Below are positions 48,769-57,331 of a stretch of DNA of 64,000 bases, piece after piece. The translations under genes were made by a program, and so were the position numbers. How positions within the stretch are numbered: the stretch's first letter is position 1; each line of letters opens with the position of its first letter. The notes beneath the pieces are model-generated. The model searched no databases, was not told where the DNA came from, and was given only the letters and a program-made list of their open reading frames with translations. The DNA is taken from NCBI RefSeq assembly GCF_003952185.1, contig NZ_RXFS01000005.1, forward strand, positions 186,001-250,000. The letters are read 5' to 3'. This DNA comes from Variovorax sp. 679. GTDB taxonomy: Bacteria > Pseudomonadota > Gammaproteobacteria > Burkholderiales > Burkholderiaceae_C.

Positions 48769-51642
48769 ATGTTGGACCATCTCAAGGAAACCGACTACGG
48801 CACCCCCAAGCGCGAATCCGAGCGCGAGGTGACGCTGGAGATCGACGGCAACGAAGTCACGGTGCCCGCGGGCACCTCGCTGATGCGTGCGGCGGTGGAT
48901 GCGGGCATCCAGGTGCCCAAGCTCTGCGCCACCGACAGCCTGGAGCCCTTCGGCTCGTGCCGGCTGTGCCTGGTCGAGATCGAGGGGCGCCGTGGCTTTC
49001 CGGCCTCGTGCACCACGCCGGCCGAGGCGGGCATGAAGGTGCGCACCCAGACGCCGAAGCTGCAGGAGCTGCGCAAGGGCGTGATGGAACTCTACATCTC
49101 CGACCATCCGCTCGACTGCCTCACCTGCTCGGCCAACGGCAACTGCGAGCTGCAGGACATGGCGGGCGTGACCGGCCTGCGCAACGTGCGCTACGGCTTC
49201 GACGGTGCCAATCACATCAAGAGCGAGAAGGACGAGTCGAACCCGTACTTCAGCTACGACCCGTCGAAGTGCATCGTCTGCAACCGTTGCGTGCGCGCCT
49301 GCGAGGAAACGCAGGGTACCTTCGCGCTGACCATCAGCGGCCGCGGCTTCGAGTCGCGCGTGTCGCCGGGCCAGGACGAGGCCTTCATGGATTCGGAATG
49401 CGTGAGCTGCGGCGCCTGCGTCGAAGCCTGCCCCACCGCCACGCTGCAGGAGAAGTCGGTGATCTGGCTCGGCCAGCCCGAGCACAGCGTGATCACCACC
49501 TGCGCCTACTGCGGCGTGGGCTGCGCCTTCAAGGCCGAGATGAAGGGCAACGAGGTCGTGCGCATGGTGCCGTGGAAGGACGGCAAGGCCAACGAGGGCC
49601 ACTCCTGCGTGAAGGGCCGCTTCGCATGGGGCTATGCCACGCACCAGGACCGCATGCTCAAGCCGATGATCCGCAAGAACATCAGCGACCCGTGGCAGGA
49701 GGTGAGCTGGGACACGGCCATCAACTACGCGGCCAGCGAGTTCAAGCGCCTGCAGGCCAAGTACGGCAAGGACTCCATCGGCGGCATCACTTCGTCGCGC
49801 TGCACCAACGAGGAAACCTACCTCGTGCAGAAGCTGGTGCGCGCCGCCTTCGGCAACAACAACGTCGATACCTGCGCGCGCGTGTGCCATTCGCCCACGG
49901 GCTACGGCCTGAAGCAGACGCTGGGCGAATCTGCGGGCACGCAGACCTTTGCCTCGGTGGACAAGGCCGACGTGATCATGGTGATCGGTGCCAACCCCAC
50001 AGACGGCCACCCGGTGTTCGCCTCGCGCATGAAGAAACGGCTGCGCCAGGGCGCGAAGCTGATCGTGGTCGATCCGCGCCGCATCGACATCGTGAAGTCG
50101 CCGCACATCAAGGCCGCGCATCACCTGCAGCTGCGGCCCGGTACCAACGTGGCCGTGGTCACGGCGCTGGCGCACGTCATCGTCACCGAAGGGCTGATGG
50201 CCGACGACTTCGTCGCCGAACGCTGCGACTCGGCCTCGTTCAAGGAATGGAAGTCGTACGTGGAGCGCCCCGAACAGTCGCCCGAGGCCACCGAGCAGGT
50301 CACCGGCGTGCCGGCGGCAGAGATGCGCGCCGCCGCGCGCCTGTTCGCCAAGGCGGGCAATGGCGCCATCTACTACGGCCTGGGCGTGACCGAGCACAGC
50401 CAGGGCTCGACGACCGTGATGGGCATCGCCAATCTCGCCATGGTCACCGGCAACGTCGGCCGCGAAGGCGTGGGCGTGAACCCGCTGCGCGGCCAGAACA
50501 ACGTGCAGGGCTCCTGCGACATGGGCTCCTTCCCGCACGAGCTGCCGGGCTACCGGCATGTTTCGGACAGCACCACGCGCGCCACGTTCGAGTCGGCCTG
50601 GGGCGTGCAGATCAACCCCGAGCCGGGCCTTCGCATTCCCAACATGTTCGACGCCGCCATCGGCGGCAGTTTCAAGGGCCTGTACTGCGAAGGCGAGGAC
50701 ATCGTGCAGTCCGACCCGAACACGCAGCACGTGGCGGCCGCGATGATGGGCATGGAATGCGTGGTGGTGCAGGACATCTTCCTCAACGAGACCGCCAAGT
50801 ACGCGCACGTATTCCTGCCGGGCTCCTCGTTCCTGGAGAAGGACGGCACCTTCACCAATGCAGAGCGCCGCATCTCGCGCGTGCGCAAGGTGATGCCGCC
50901 CAAGGCCGGCCTTGCCGACTGGGAGGTGACCGTGAAGCTCGCGCAGGCTCTCGGCTATCCGATGGACTACAAGAGCCCCGAGGCGATCATGGACGAGATC
51001 GCCGCGCTTACGCCCACCTTCCACGGCGTGAGCTACAAGCGCCTCGACGAGCTCGGCAGCATCCAGTGGCCCTGCAACGAGAACGCACCCGACGGCACGC
51101 CCACCATGCACATCGACCGCTTCGTGCGCGGCAAGGGCAAGTTCATCGTCACGCAGTACGTGGCGACCGACGAGAAGGTCACGCGCAGGTTCCCACTGCT
51201 CCTGACCACCGGGCGCATCCTCTCGCAGTACAACGTGGGCGCGCAGACGCGGCGCACCGAGAACAACCAGTGGCACAGCGAGGACCGGCTGGAGATCCAT
51301 CCGCACGATGCCGAGGAGCGCGGCGTGAAGGAAGGCGACTGGGTCGGCATCCAGAGCCGCGCGGGCGAGACGGTGCTGCGCGCCACGGTGTCCGAGCGCG
51401 TGCAGCCGGGCGTGGTCTACACCACCTTCCACTTCCCTGAGTCGGGCGCGAACGTGATCACCACCGACAACTCCGACTGGGCCACCAACTGCCCCGAGTA
51501 CAAGGTCACGGCGGTGCAGGTGATGCCGGTGATGCAGCCATCTTCGTGGCAGCAGGAGTACAGCCGCTTCAACCGCACGCAGCACGAGCTGCTCGCCGCC
51601 GCGTCGGCGCCGCAGGGCGGCGAGATGGTGCCGGCCAAGTGA
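48769..51642 (+). CDS. fdsA: NAD-dependent formate dehydrogenase, alpha (Mo) subunit
   Basis: Catalytic subunit that oxidises formate to CO2 at a molybdenum bis-MGD centre. 957 aa. N-terminal 2Fe-2S domain (SCRLCLVEIEGRRGFPASCT), [4Fe-4S] motifs (CLTCSANGNCELQDM, CIVCNRCVRACEE, CVSCGACVEACPT), then a 4Fe-4S near the Mo domain (CAYCGVGCAF) and the Mo ligand Cys in CARVCHSPTGYGLKQT (Cys, not selenocysteine). C-terminal MGD domain ends with the RRTENNQWHSEDRLEIHP-type segment. It is the soluble FDS type. Confidence 0.95.
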   Translation: MLDHLKETDYGTPKRESEREVTLEIDGNEVTVPAGTSLMRAAVDAGIQVPKLCATDSLEPFGSCRLCLVEIEGRRGFPASCTTPAEAGMKVRTQTPKLQELRKGVMELYISDHPLDCLTCSANGNCELQDMAGVTGLRNVRYGFDGANHIKSEKDESNPYFSYDPSKCIVCNRCVRACEETQGTFALTISGRGFESRVSPGQDEAFMDSECVSCGACVEACPTATLQEKSVIWLGQPEHSVITTCAYCGVGCAFKAEMKGNEVVRMVPWKDGKANEGHSCVKGRFAWGYATHQDRMLKPMIRKNISDPWQEVSWDTAINYAASEFKRLQAKYGKDSIGGITSSRCTNEETYLVQKLVRAAFGNNNVDTCARVCHSPTGYGLKQTLGESAGTQTFASVDKADVIMVIGANPTDGHPVFASRMKKRLRQGAKLIVVDPRRIDIVKSPHIKAAHHLQLRPGTNVAVVTALAHVIVTEGLMADDFVAERCDSASFKEWKSYVERPEQSPEATEQVTGVPAAEMRAAARLFAKAGNGAIYYGLGVTEHSQGSTTVMGIANLAMVTGNVGREGVGVNPLRGQNNVQGSCDMGSFPHELPGYRHVSDSTTRATFESAWGVQINPEPGLRIPNMFDAAIGGSFKGLYCEGEDIVQSDPNTQHVAAAMMGMECVVVQDIFLNETAKYAHVFLPGSSFLEKDGTFTNAERRISRVRKVMPPKAGLADWEVTVKLAQALGYPMDYKSPEAIMDEIAALTPTFHGVSYKRLDELGSIQWPCNENAPDGTPTMHIDRFVRGKGKFIVTQYVATDEKVTRRFPLLLTTGRILSQYNVGAQTRRTENNQWHSEDRLEIHPHDAEERGVKEGDWVGIQSRAGETVLRATVSERVQPGVVYTTFHFPESGANVITTDNSDWATNCPEYKVTAVQVMPVMQPSSWQQEYSRFNRTQHELLAAASAPQGGEMVPAK

Positions 51643-51655
51643 GGATGCCCGCCGC

Positions 51656-52507
51656 ATGAACCTGGCAACCGACACCGTGCAGTTCTGCGAAGGCGCGCAG
51701 CTGCTGCCCGTGCGCGGCGTGCGCGGCGGCCGGCCGTTCGATGTGCAGGACTGGGTGGCCGAGGAAGTGCCCGTGGCACTCGAATACAACGGCATCTCGC
51801 ACGCGGTGATGCTCGCGACGCCGCTCGACCTGGAAGACTTCGCGCTCGGCTTCTCGCTCAGCGAAGGCATCCTCGATGCGGCGCACGAGCTCTATTCGGT
51901 GGAGGCCGAGCAGTCGGCGCTGGGCTTCACGGTGCACATGCAGGTGTCGGGCGCCGCCTTCTCGCGCCTGAAGCAGCGCCGCCGCTCGATGGCCGGGCGC
52001 ACCGGCTGCGGCCTGTGCGGCACCGAGAGCCTGACTCAGGTGTCGCGCGAACTGCCGGTGCTGAGCGGCGGCGACACCGCACGGTTCGACCGCGAGGCCA
52101 TCGGCCGCGCGATGTCGCAGCTGCCGTCGCAGCAGACCCTGCAGGAAGCCACCGGCGGCGTGCACGCGGCCGCCTGGTGCTCTGCCGATGGCGAGGTGAT
52201 GTGGCTGCGCGAGGACGTGGGCCGCCACAACGCGCTCGACAAGCTCGTGGGCGCGCTCGCTGCCAACGACGTCGATGCCTCGGCCGGCTTCATTGCCGTC
52301 ACCAGCCGCGCGAGCTTCGAGATGGTGCAGAAGGCCGCGATGGCCGGCGCACCGCTGCTCGCCGCGGTGTCGGCACCGACCTCCTTCGCGGTGGCCACGG
52401 CGCAGCGCGCGGGCCTCACGCTGGTGGGCTTCGCGCGGCAGCACGACCTGGGCGTCTACAGCCATCCGCAGCGGCTGCGCACGGCACAGCCGCACAGCGT
52501 GCGCTGA
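51656..52507 (+). CDS. fdhD: formate dehydrogenase accessory sulfurtransferase FdhD (FdsC)
   Basis: 283 aa; transfers sulfur from IscS-type donors to the Mo cofactor of formate dehydrogenase. The Cys pair motif GRTGCGLCGTESL is present, and the C-terminal part has TGGVHAAAWCSADGEVMW, EDVGRHNALDKLVG and VTSRASFEMVQKAAMAG. Follows fdsA by 13 bp. In Cupriavidus and Rhodobacter it is called FdsC. Confidence 0.94.
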   Translation: MNLATDTVQFCEGAQLLPVRGVRGGRPFDVQDWVAEEVPVALEYNGISHAVMLATPLDLEDFALGFSLSEGILDAAHELYSVEAEQSALGFTVHMQVSGAAFSRLKQRRRSMAGRTGCGLCGTESLTQVSRELPVLSGGDTARFDREAIGRAMSQLPSQQTLQEATGGVHAAAWCSADGEVMWLREDVGRHNALDKLVGALAANDVDASAGFIAVTSRASFEMVQKAAMAGAPLLAAVSAPTSFAVATAQRAGLTLVGFARQHDLGVYSHPQRLRTAQPHSVR

Positions 52508-52550
52508 AGCTTCATTACTTCATCAAGCAACACATTTTTCAGAAAGTCCC

Positions 52551-52805
52551 ATGGAGCACGATCACTCGGCACAGCTGGTCAAGATGGCCAACCAGATCGG
52601 CACCTTCTTCCAGGCGCAGTCGCCGAGCGATGCGGGCGCTGCCACGCAGGCAATCGCCGCGCACCTGAAGTCGTTCTGGGCGCCGAGCATGCGCATCCAG
52701 CTGATGCGCGATTTCGACGCGGGCAAGACGCCGCTGCTGATGCCGATCGTCGCCTCGGCGATCCGCAGTCACCGCGCGACGCTGCTGCCCGCTACCGGGA
52801 GCTGA
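52551..52805 (+). CDS. fdsD: formate dehydrogenase delta subunit
   Basis: 84-aa small subunit/chaperone of the FDS formate dehydrogenase: HSAQLVKMANQIGTFFQAQS, AATQAIAAHLKSFWAPSMRI and LLMPIVASAIRSHRA. In other bacteria it is needed for cofactor insertion or complex assembly. ATG at 52551, 43 bp after fdhD. Last gene of the operon. Confidence 0.88.
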   Translation: MEHDHSAQLVKMANQIGTFFQAQSPSDAGAATQAIAAHLKSFWAPSMRIQLMRDFDAGKTPLLMPIVASAIRSHRATLLPATGS

Positions 52806-52823
52806 GCAGGGGCACCGCTGCGG

Positions 52824-53141
52824 TCACGCCTGCGCGGGCGTGATGGGAGGCTGCTCGCGTGCCGGGCCTTCCTGCGCCTGCAGCAGCGATTCGTAGTAGA
52901 GGCACAGCGGCATGGCGATGAACACCATGCCCGCCACGTAGATCACGAGGCTCGTGACCGGGAAGTGCTCGCCACCCCAGTAGGGAATGGAAGCCACCGC
53001 CGCGATGCCCGCGATCAGCGCGATCGTGCCGCGCAGCGCGCCGCGCATGAACGCGATGCGCGAGAGCCCGGGTGGGGCGGACGTCCGAGAGCCTTCTGGA
53101 AAGTTCCGAAGGCTCTCGCCCTTGTCTCCATCTTTTTTCAT
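52824..53141 (-). CDS. small membrane protein
   Basis: 105 aa with a polar N-terminus (MKKDGDKGESLRNFPEGSRT), two hydrophobic helices (GTIALIAGIAAVASIPYW, FPVTSLVIYVAGMVFIAMPL) and a Gln/Pro-rich tail. The ATG at 53141 is chosen for GAGGAG upstream. It converges with the fds operon and is 97 bp from tamB. Not recognised. Confidence 0.6.
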   Translation of the reverse strand: MKKDGDKGESLRNFPEGSRTSAPPGLSRIAFMRGALRGTIALIAGIAAVASIPYWGGEHFPVTSLVIYVAGMVFIAMPLCLYYESLLQAQEGPAREQPPITPAQA

Positions 53142-53237
53142 CGTCGTCGCTCCTCGGTGAAGGCGAGGGACGGTTCTTATCACGCGCGCGAGACGCGGGT
53201 CAAGACCGAAGTCGGATGCGGTACCCCGCTGCCGCCT

Positions 53238-56200
53238 TCAGTCGTACTTGACCGTGTAGATCAGGTCGAGCCCGCTGGTCTGGCCGGCCTGCCCGCGCAG
53301 TGTGAGGCGCGTCGTCAGGTCGTAGAAGATGAAGAGCGTGCCGAAGGTGCCGCCGATGCTGCGTTCGTAGGTGATGTAGAAATCCTTCGACAGCCGCTTG
53401 CCCAGCGTCACGGCCGACTCGCGCAGGTCGCCGCCGCTGCCCGGGCCCTTGAAGCCGAGCTCGTCCAGTCCGAAGCGGCTGGCCAGGCCGCCGCCGGTGC
53501 CACCGCCGCCGATCCTGCCGAGCAGCGACAGCGCGGCCTGCTGCAGCAGCACCGATTCGCCGCCGCTGGTGGCCGAGGCGCGGCCCAGGATCACCCACGA
53601 CAACGTTTCGGCATCGGACAGCGCCGGCTCCGAATACAGCTTCACGCGCGGCGACTGCGCGGTGCCGGTGATCTGCACGCCCGCGCGCTGCGACAGGTTC
53701 GGCCGGATCGCGAGGATGTCGAGCGCCGGGTTGTCGAAGGGTCCGTTGAAACGCGCGATGCCGGTCTCCACGTCGAGCTGCTGGCCGTAGGCGCGGTACT
53801 GGCCCTTCACGGTCTTCACTTCGCCGGTGATGCGCGGCGGCGCGTTCAGCCTCGTGCTGCGGATTTCCAGGTTGCCTTCGAGCCGGGTGGTGATGCCGCG
53901 GCCCTGCACCGCGAAGTCGTCGCCGAGGTCGAAGTCGACGGCGATGTCCGGCGGTTTCGCGGTCTGCGGCTTGGCGGCCTGCGCGTCGGCGCGGGCGGAC
54001 TCGCGCTGCGCCGTCTCGGCCGCCTCGCGGTCCTTGGCGGCGGAGCGCACGACCACGTCGCTGCCCAGGCTGGGCGCCGTTTCGTCGGGCAGGATGATGA
54101 CGGCGCGGTCGGTCTTGAGCTTGCCGCGCACGGTGAACTGGCCGTTGTCCAGCCTGGCCTGCAGGTCGCCCGAGAGCGTGACCTGCCGGTCGGTGCGCAC
54201 CAGCACGCGCAGCGCGCGCAACTGGCCCTGCAGGGCCATGCGGATGCCCGAGGCGGTGCCGCCGGCCGGGCCCCAGCTGAGGTCGCCTGTGGCCGAGAGG
54301 GTGCCGCCGTCGGTGCGGGCTTCGCTCGCGGCGGTGCTGCGGTTGCCGCTCTGGCCGCCGATGCGCGCGGAGCTGCCGGCGCCGCCCTTGAGCGTGAATT
54401 CGGTGATCTCCACGCGCTCGCCGGTGAGCGTGGCGCGCAGCCTGCCGTCGCGCAGGTCCAGCCCTTCGACGGGTGCGCGCAGCGCGAGCTTGTCGGCGCC
54501 CAGCGTGCCGTTCCAGCGCGGCACGGCGCGGTTGCCAGAGAGCGTGGCGCTGGCGTCGAGCGTGCCGGCGATGCGCCAGCCCGGCGGTGCGAGCATCGAC
54601 CACACGCCGAGGTTCGGCAGCGTGGCCTTGATGGTGCCGCCCAGCGGCGCGTCGGGAGCCCATTGCCAGCCGCCGGCGCGCTGCTGCACGCGGGTGTTGA
54701 TGTCGGCGTCGATCTTGCCGGCGCGTTCGCTGTCCCAAGCGAGCACGGCGCGCACGGCGTCGCCGTCGGCATCGAGGCGCAGCTCGGCCTGGCGCAGGCC
54801 CGCGGGCGTGCTGGGCGCGTCGCCGCCCGCTGCCGAGGCTGAATTCATCGTGCGCTCGCTGGCGGTGCCCGTGCCGGTGCTGGTGATGCGCGTGACGAGT
54901 GCCGCTTCGCCCGCCTGCACGCGGATGTCGCCGCTCTGGCGCGCGAGGCGGGCCTTGGCGTGCAGCGTGTCGCCGGCGTCGATGTCCCAGTCGCCGTTGA
55001 ACATGAGGTCGCCGCTGATGCCGTACTCGCTCAGCGCGGTGCTCGCGCCGAACGCGCCGGCCCAGGCCATCGGCAGGCCCTGCATCTGGCCCTTCGACTG
55101 CACGCGGAACACGCGGTTGGACGCGGCGCCGCTCTGGCTGAAGCGCAGCGGTTGCCAGTCGATGCGCACGGTGCCGGGGACAGGGCCGCGCAGCGTGGCT
55201 GAGGCGGCGGAGGCCTCCACGTCGAGACGCGGCGCGGTGCCCGCGCTGTTGTTGCCGCTGCGGATCGTCGCCGTGACCTCGCGGCCCAGCTCCAGCACCC
55301 ATGGCGCGCCGGGGCGGGCGCTGTCCTGCGCCTGCAGCTTCAGGCTGGCCAGCGCAGCGCGCCATTGGCCGGCACCGGCGATGCCGCCGCTGGCGCGGGT
55401 GTCGATGTCGAACTTCTGCGTGCCGGTGGCGGCTTCGCCCTTCAGCGCGAGCGTGGCCTGCGCGAGGCTGCCGGCGAGGTCGGCCTGCAGGTTGCGCACC
55501 TGGATGTCGGTGGTGGTTCCGCCGGGCTGCGCGGAAGGCAGGGCCAAGTCCAGGCGCGGCACGCCGAGCACGGCCTTGAGGCTGGGTTCTGCGCTGCCGC
55601 GCGACGCGGGCGCGTTGGGGTTATCAAGCCGGCGCTGGATGGCCTGCCAGCCGCCCTGCCAGCTGGCGTCCAGCTTCGCCGAGCCCTTGGCACTCGCGTT
55701 GGCGAACACGTCCGACAGCCCCGGCAGGCCCTGCACCCAGCGCTGCAGGGTGTCGGCATCGTCGATGCTTGCCTTGATGTCGCCTGCGCCCGCATTCGGC
55801 GCGATGCGGCCTTCGACCTGCGCGCTGCCACCCGGCAGCACGAGCGCGAGCTTGCCGCTGGCGGCCTGCTCGGCCACGCGCACCTGCAGCCGGCCGTCGA
55901 GGCTGGCGCGCTGTGCCTCGATGCGCAGCGTGCGCAGGTCGAGCACCTGGTCTTTCCACTGGCCCTGGGCCAGCGCGCGGTCGAGCGCGAAGCCGGGCAG
56001 GGCCTTGCTGCCCGCGCCGCCGCCCTCGGCGCGCAACGTCGCGTCGAAGACGATGGTGCTTTCCTTCTGTTCGGCCTTGAGCTGGCCGCTGACGGGGGCG
56101 CCGGAGAGCTGGCTGTGCAGCGCGCCGGGGCGCACGCCGCGCACTGTGGCCTGCGCCTGCCAGGGGGAGGGCGCGGGGCTCCACTTGCCGGCCGCGTCGA

Positions 56201-57320
56201 TGCGCCCGCCACCCGCGCGCACGGTGGCTTCGGGAAGGGTCCAGTGCGTGCCGTCGAAGCCGACCCTGGCCTGCACCTGTTCGATCGGCAGCTTTTCTTC
56301 GTTCCACGGGCCGGGCACGGCATTGCGGATGTCGGCCGAGGCCTTCCATGCGGCGGGGCCGGTGTCGGCGTCGGGCTGCAGCTCGACGGTGCCTGTGAGC
56401 TGGGTCTGCGGCGCGCCGGGCCAGAGGCTCGATGCATCGACGTTGCGCAGGTTGGCCTTGGCGTCGATCACCGGTTGGGGCAACCAGGGCGCGATCTGCG
56501 CCTGCAGGCTGGCTTCCATGGGCGCGTCGGCGTTCTCCTCGGCCGGCTTCAGCTCGGCCGCGACCTGCAGCCGCGCGGCGGTGCCGGCAAGCGTGCCTTT
56601 CACGGTGGCGGTGGCGAGCACGTCGATGTCGTGGTCCTCGGCCAGCGGTGCCTTCACCCGGCCGTCGAGTGCGGCATCGATCGCCATCGGCGCCGGGCCT
56701 TGCAGCTTCACGCGGGTGCTGTAGTGGCCGTCGGCGATGTCCACGCCCTTCACCTCGAGCAGGTGCTCCGCGGCCTTGTAGCTGTAGCTGCCCGAAAGGT
56801 TCAGCGCCTGCAGCACCGGCGGGCCGGCCCAGCGCAGCTCGTCGATGCGGAAGGGCAGTTCGACCTCGACCGGCAGCGCGAGCTGTTCGAGCGGTTCGGT
56901 GGGCTTGTCGCTCGGCGGGCCGCGCTTCTCGATCAGCACCTGCTTCGCATGCACCTCGCCGAGCTGCACCTTGCGCTGCAGCAGCGGCGCGAGCTGCCAG
57001 CCGATGGTGGCGTCGTTCACCTCGACGGCGATGCTTTCGCTCTGGTACTTGAGCCAGCCGATGCGCCCGCCGGTGCGCAGCGAGCCGGTGACGTCGCGGC
57101 TTTCGAGCGTCTGCCCGGCCGGCAGACGCTGCGCGGCCTGCGCGAGCGCGAAGGCGAGCGAGGTGTTCGAGCCCAGCCACCACCATGCGCCCGCGACCAG
57201 CAGCGCCACGGCGAGCAGCAGGCCGGCCAGGGTCCAGGCCACGGCGCGCATCACCCGGCGCGCGCGCGAGCGGCGAGGGGGCTGCGTCGTCGGCGTGGAT
57301 TTGTCGTCGTCGGTCTGCAT
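53238..57320 (-). CDS. tamB: translocation and assembly module subunit TamB
   Basis: Inner-membrane-anchored protein of 1360 aa that spans the periplasm with TamA, moving phospholipids or autotransporters to the outer membrane. One N-terminal helix (MRAVAWTLAGLLLAVALLVA), a very long repetitive beta-taco region, and the C-terminal DUF490/TamB domain (FGLDELGFKGPGSGGDLRES, VTLGKRLSKDFYITYERSIG, GLDLIYTVKYD). The start ATG at 57320 lies just after the tamA stop (11 bp), as in the usual tamA-tamB order. Confidence 0.93.
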   Translation of the reverse strand: MQTDDDKSTPTTQPPRRSRARRVMRAVAWTLAGLLLAVALLVAGAWWWLGSNTSLAFALAQAAQRLPAGQTLESRDVTGSLRTGGRIGWLKYQSESIAVEVNDATIGWQLAPLLQRKVQLGEVHAKQVLIEKRGPPSDKPTEPLEQLALPVEVELPFRIDELRWAGPPVLQALNLSGSYSYKAAEHLLEVKGVDIADGHYSTRVKLQGPAPMAIDAALDGRVKAPLAEDHDIDVLATATVKGTLAGTAARLQVAAELKPAEENADAPMEASLQAQIAPWLPQPVIDAKANLRNVDASSLWPGAPQTQLTGTVELQPDADTGPAAWKASADIRNAVPGPWNEEKLPIEQVQARVGFDGTHWTLPEATVRAGGGRIDAAGKWSPAPSPWQAQATVRGVRPGALHSQLSGAPVSGQLKAEQKESTIVFDATLRAEGGGAGSKALPGFALDRALAQGQWKDQVLDLRTLRIEAQRASLDGRLQVRVAEQAASGKLALVLPGGSAQVEGRIAPNAGAGDIKASIDDADTLQRWVQGLPGLSDVFANASAKGSAKLDASWQGGWQAIQRRLDNPNAPASRGSAEPSLKAVLGVPRLDLALPSAQPGGTTTDIQVRNLQADLAGSLAQATLALKGEAATGTQKFDIDTRASGGIAGAGQWRAALASLKLQAQDSARPGAPWVLELGREVTATIRSGNNSAGTAPRLDVEASAASATLRGPVPGTVRIDWQPLRFSQSGAASNRVFRVQSKGQMQGLPMAWAGAFGASTALSEYGISGDLMFNGDWDIDAGDTLHAKARLARQSGDIRVQAGEAALVTRITSTGTGTASERTMNSASAAGGDAPSTPAGLRQAELRLDADGDAVRAVLAWDSERAGKIDADINTRVQQRAGGWQWAPDAPLGGTIKATLPNLGVWSMLAPPGWRIAGTLDASATLSGNRAVPRWNGTLGADKLALRAPVEGLDLRDGRLRATLTGERVEITEFTLKGGAGSSARIGGQSGNRSTAASEARTDGGTLSATGDLSWGPAGGTASGIRMALQGQLRALRVLVRTDRQVTLSGDLQARLDNGQFTVRGKLKTDRAVIILPDETAPSLGSDVVVRSAAKDREAAETAQRESARADAQAAKPQTAKPPDIAVDFDLGDDFAVQGRGITTRLEGNLEIRSTRLNAPPRITGEVKTVKGQYRAYGQQLDVETGIARFNGPFDNPALDILAIRPNLSQRAGVQITGTAQSPRVKLYSEPALSDAETLSWVILGRASATSGGESVLLQQAALSLLGRIGGGGTGGGLASRFGLDELGFKGPGSGGDLRESAVTLGKRLSKDFYITYERSIGGTFGTLFIFYDLTTRLTLRGQAGQTSGLDLIYTVKYD

Positions 57321-57331
57321 CTGGCGGTGAG

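Noticed and set aside
47488..51870. 1460-codon minus-strand open frame opposite fdsB/fdsA
   Set aside because: Antisense of well-recognised formate dehydrogenase genes; a high-GC codon-position effect.
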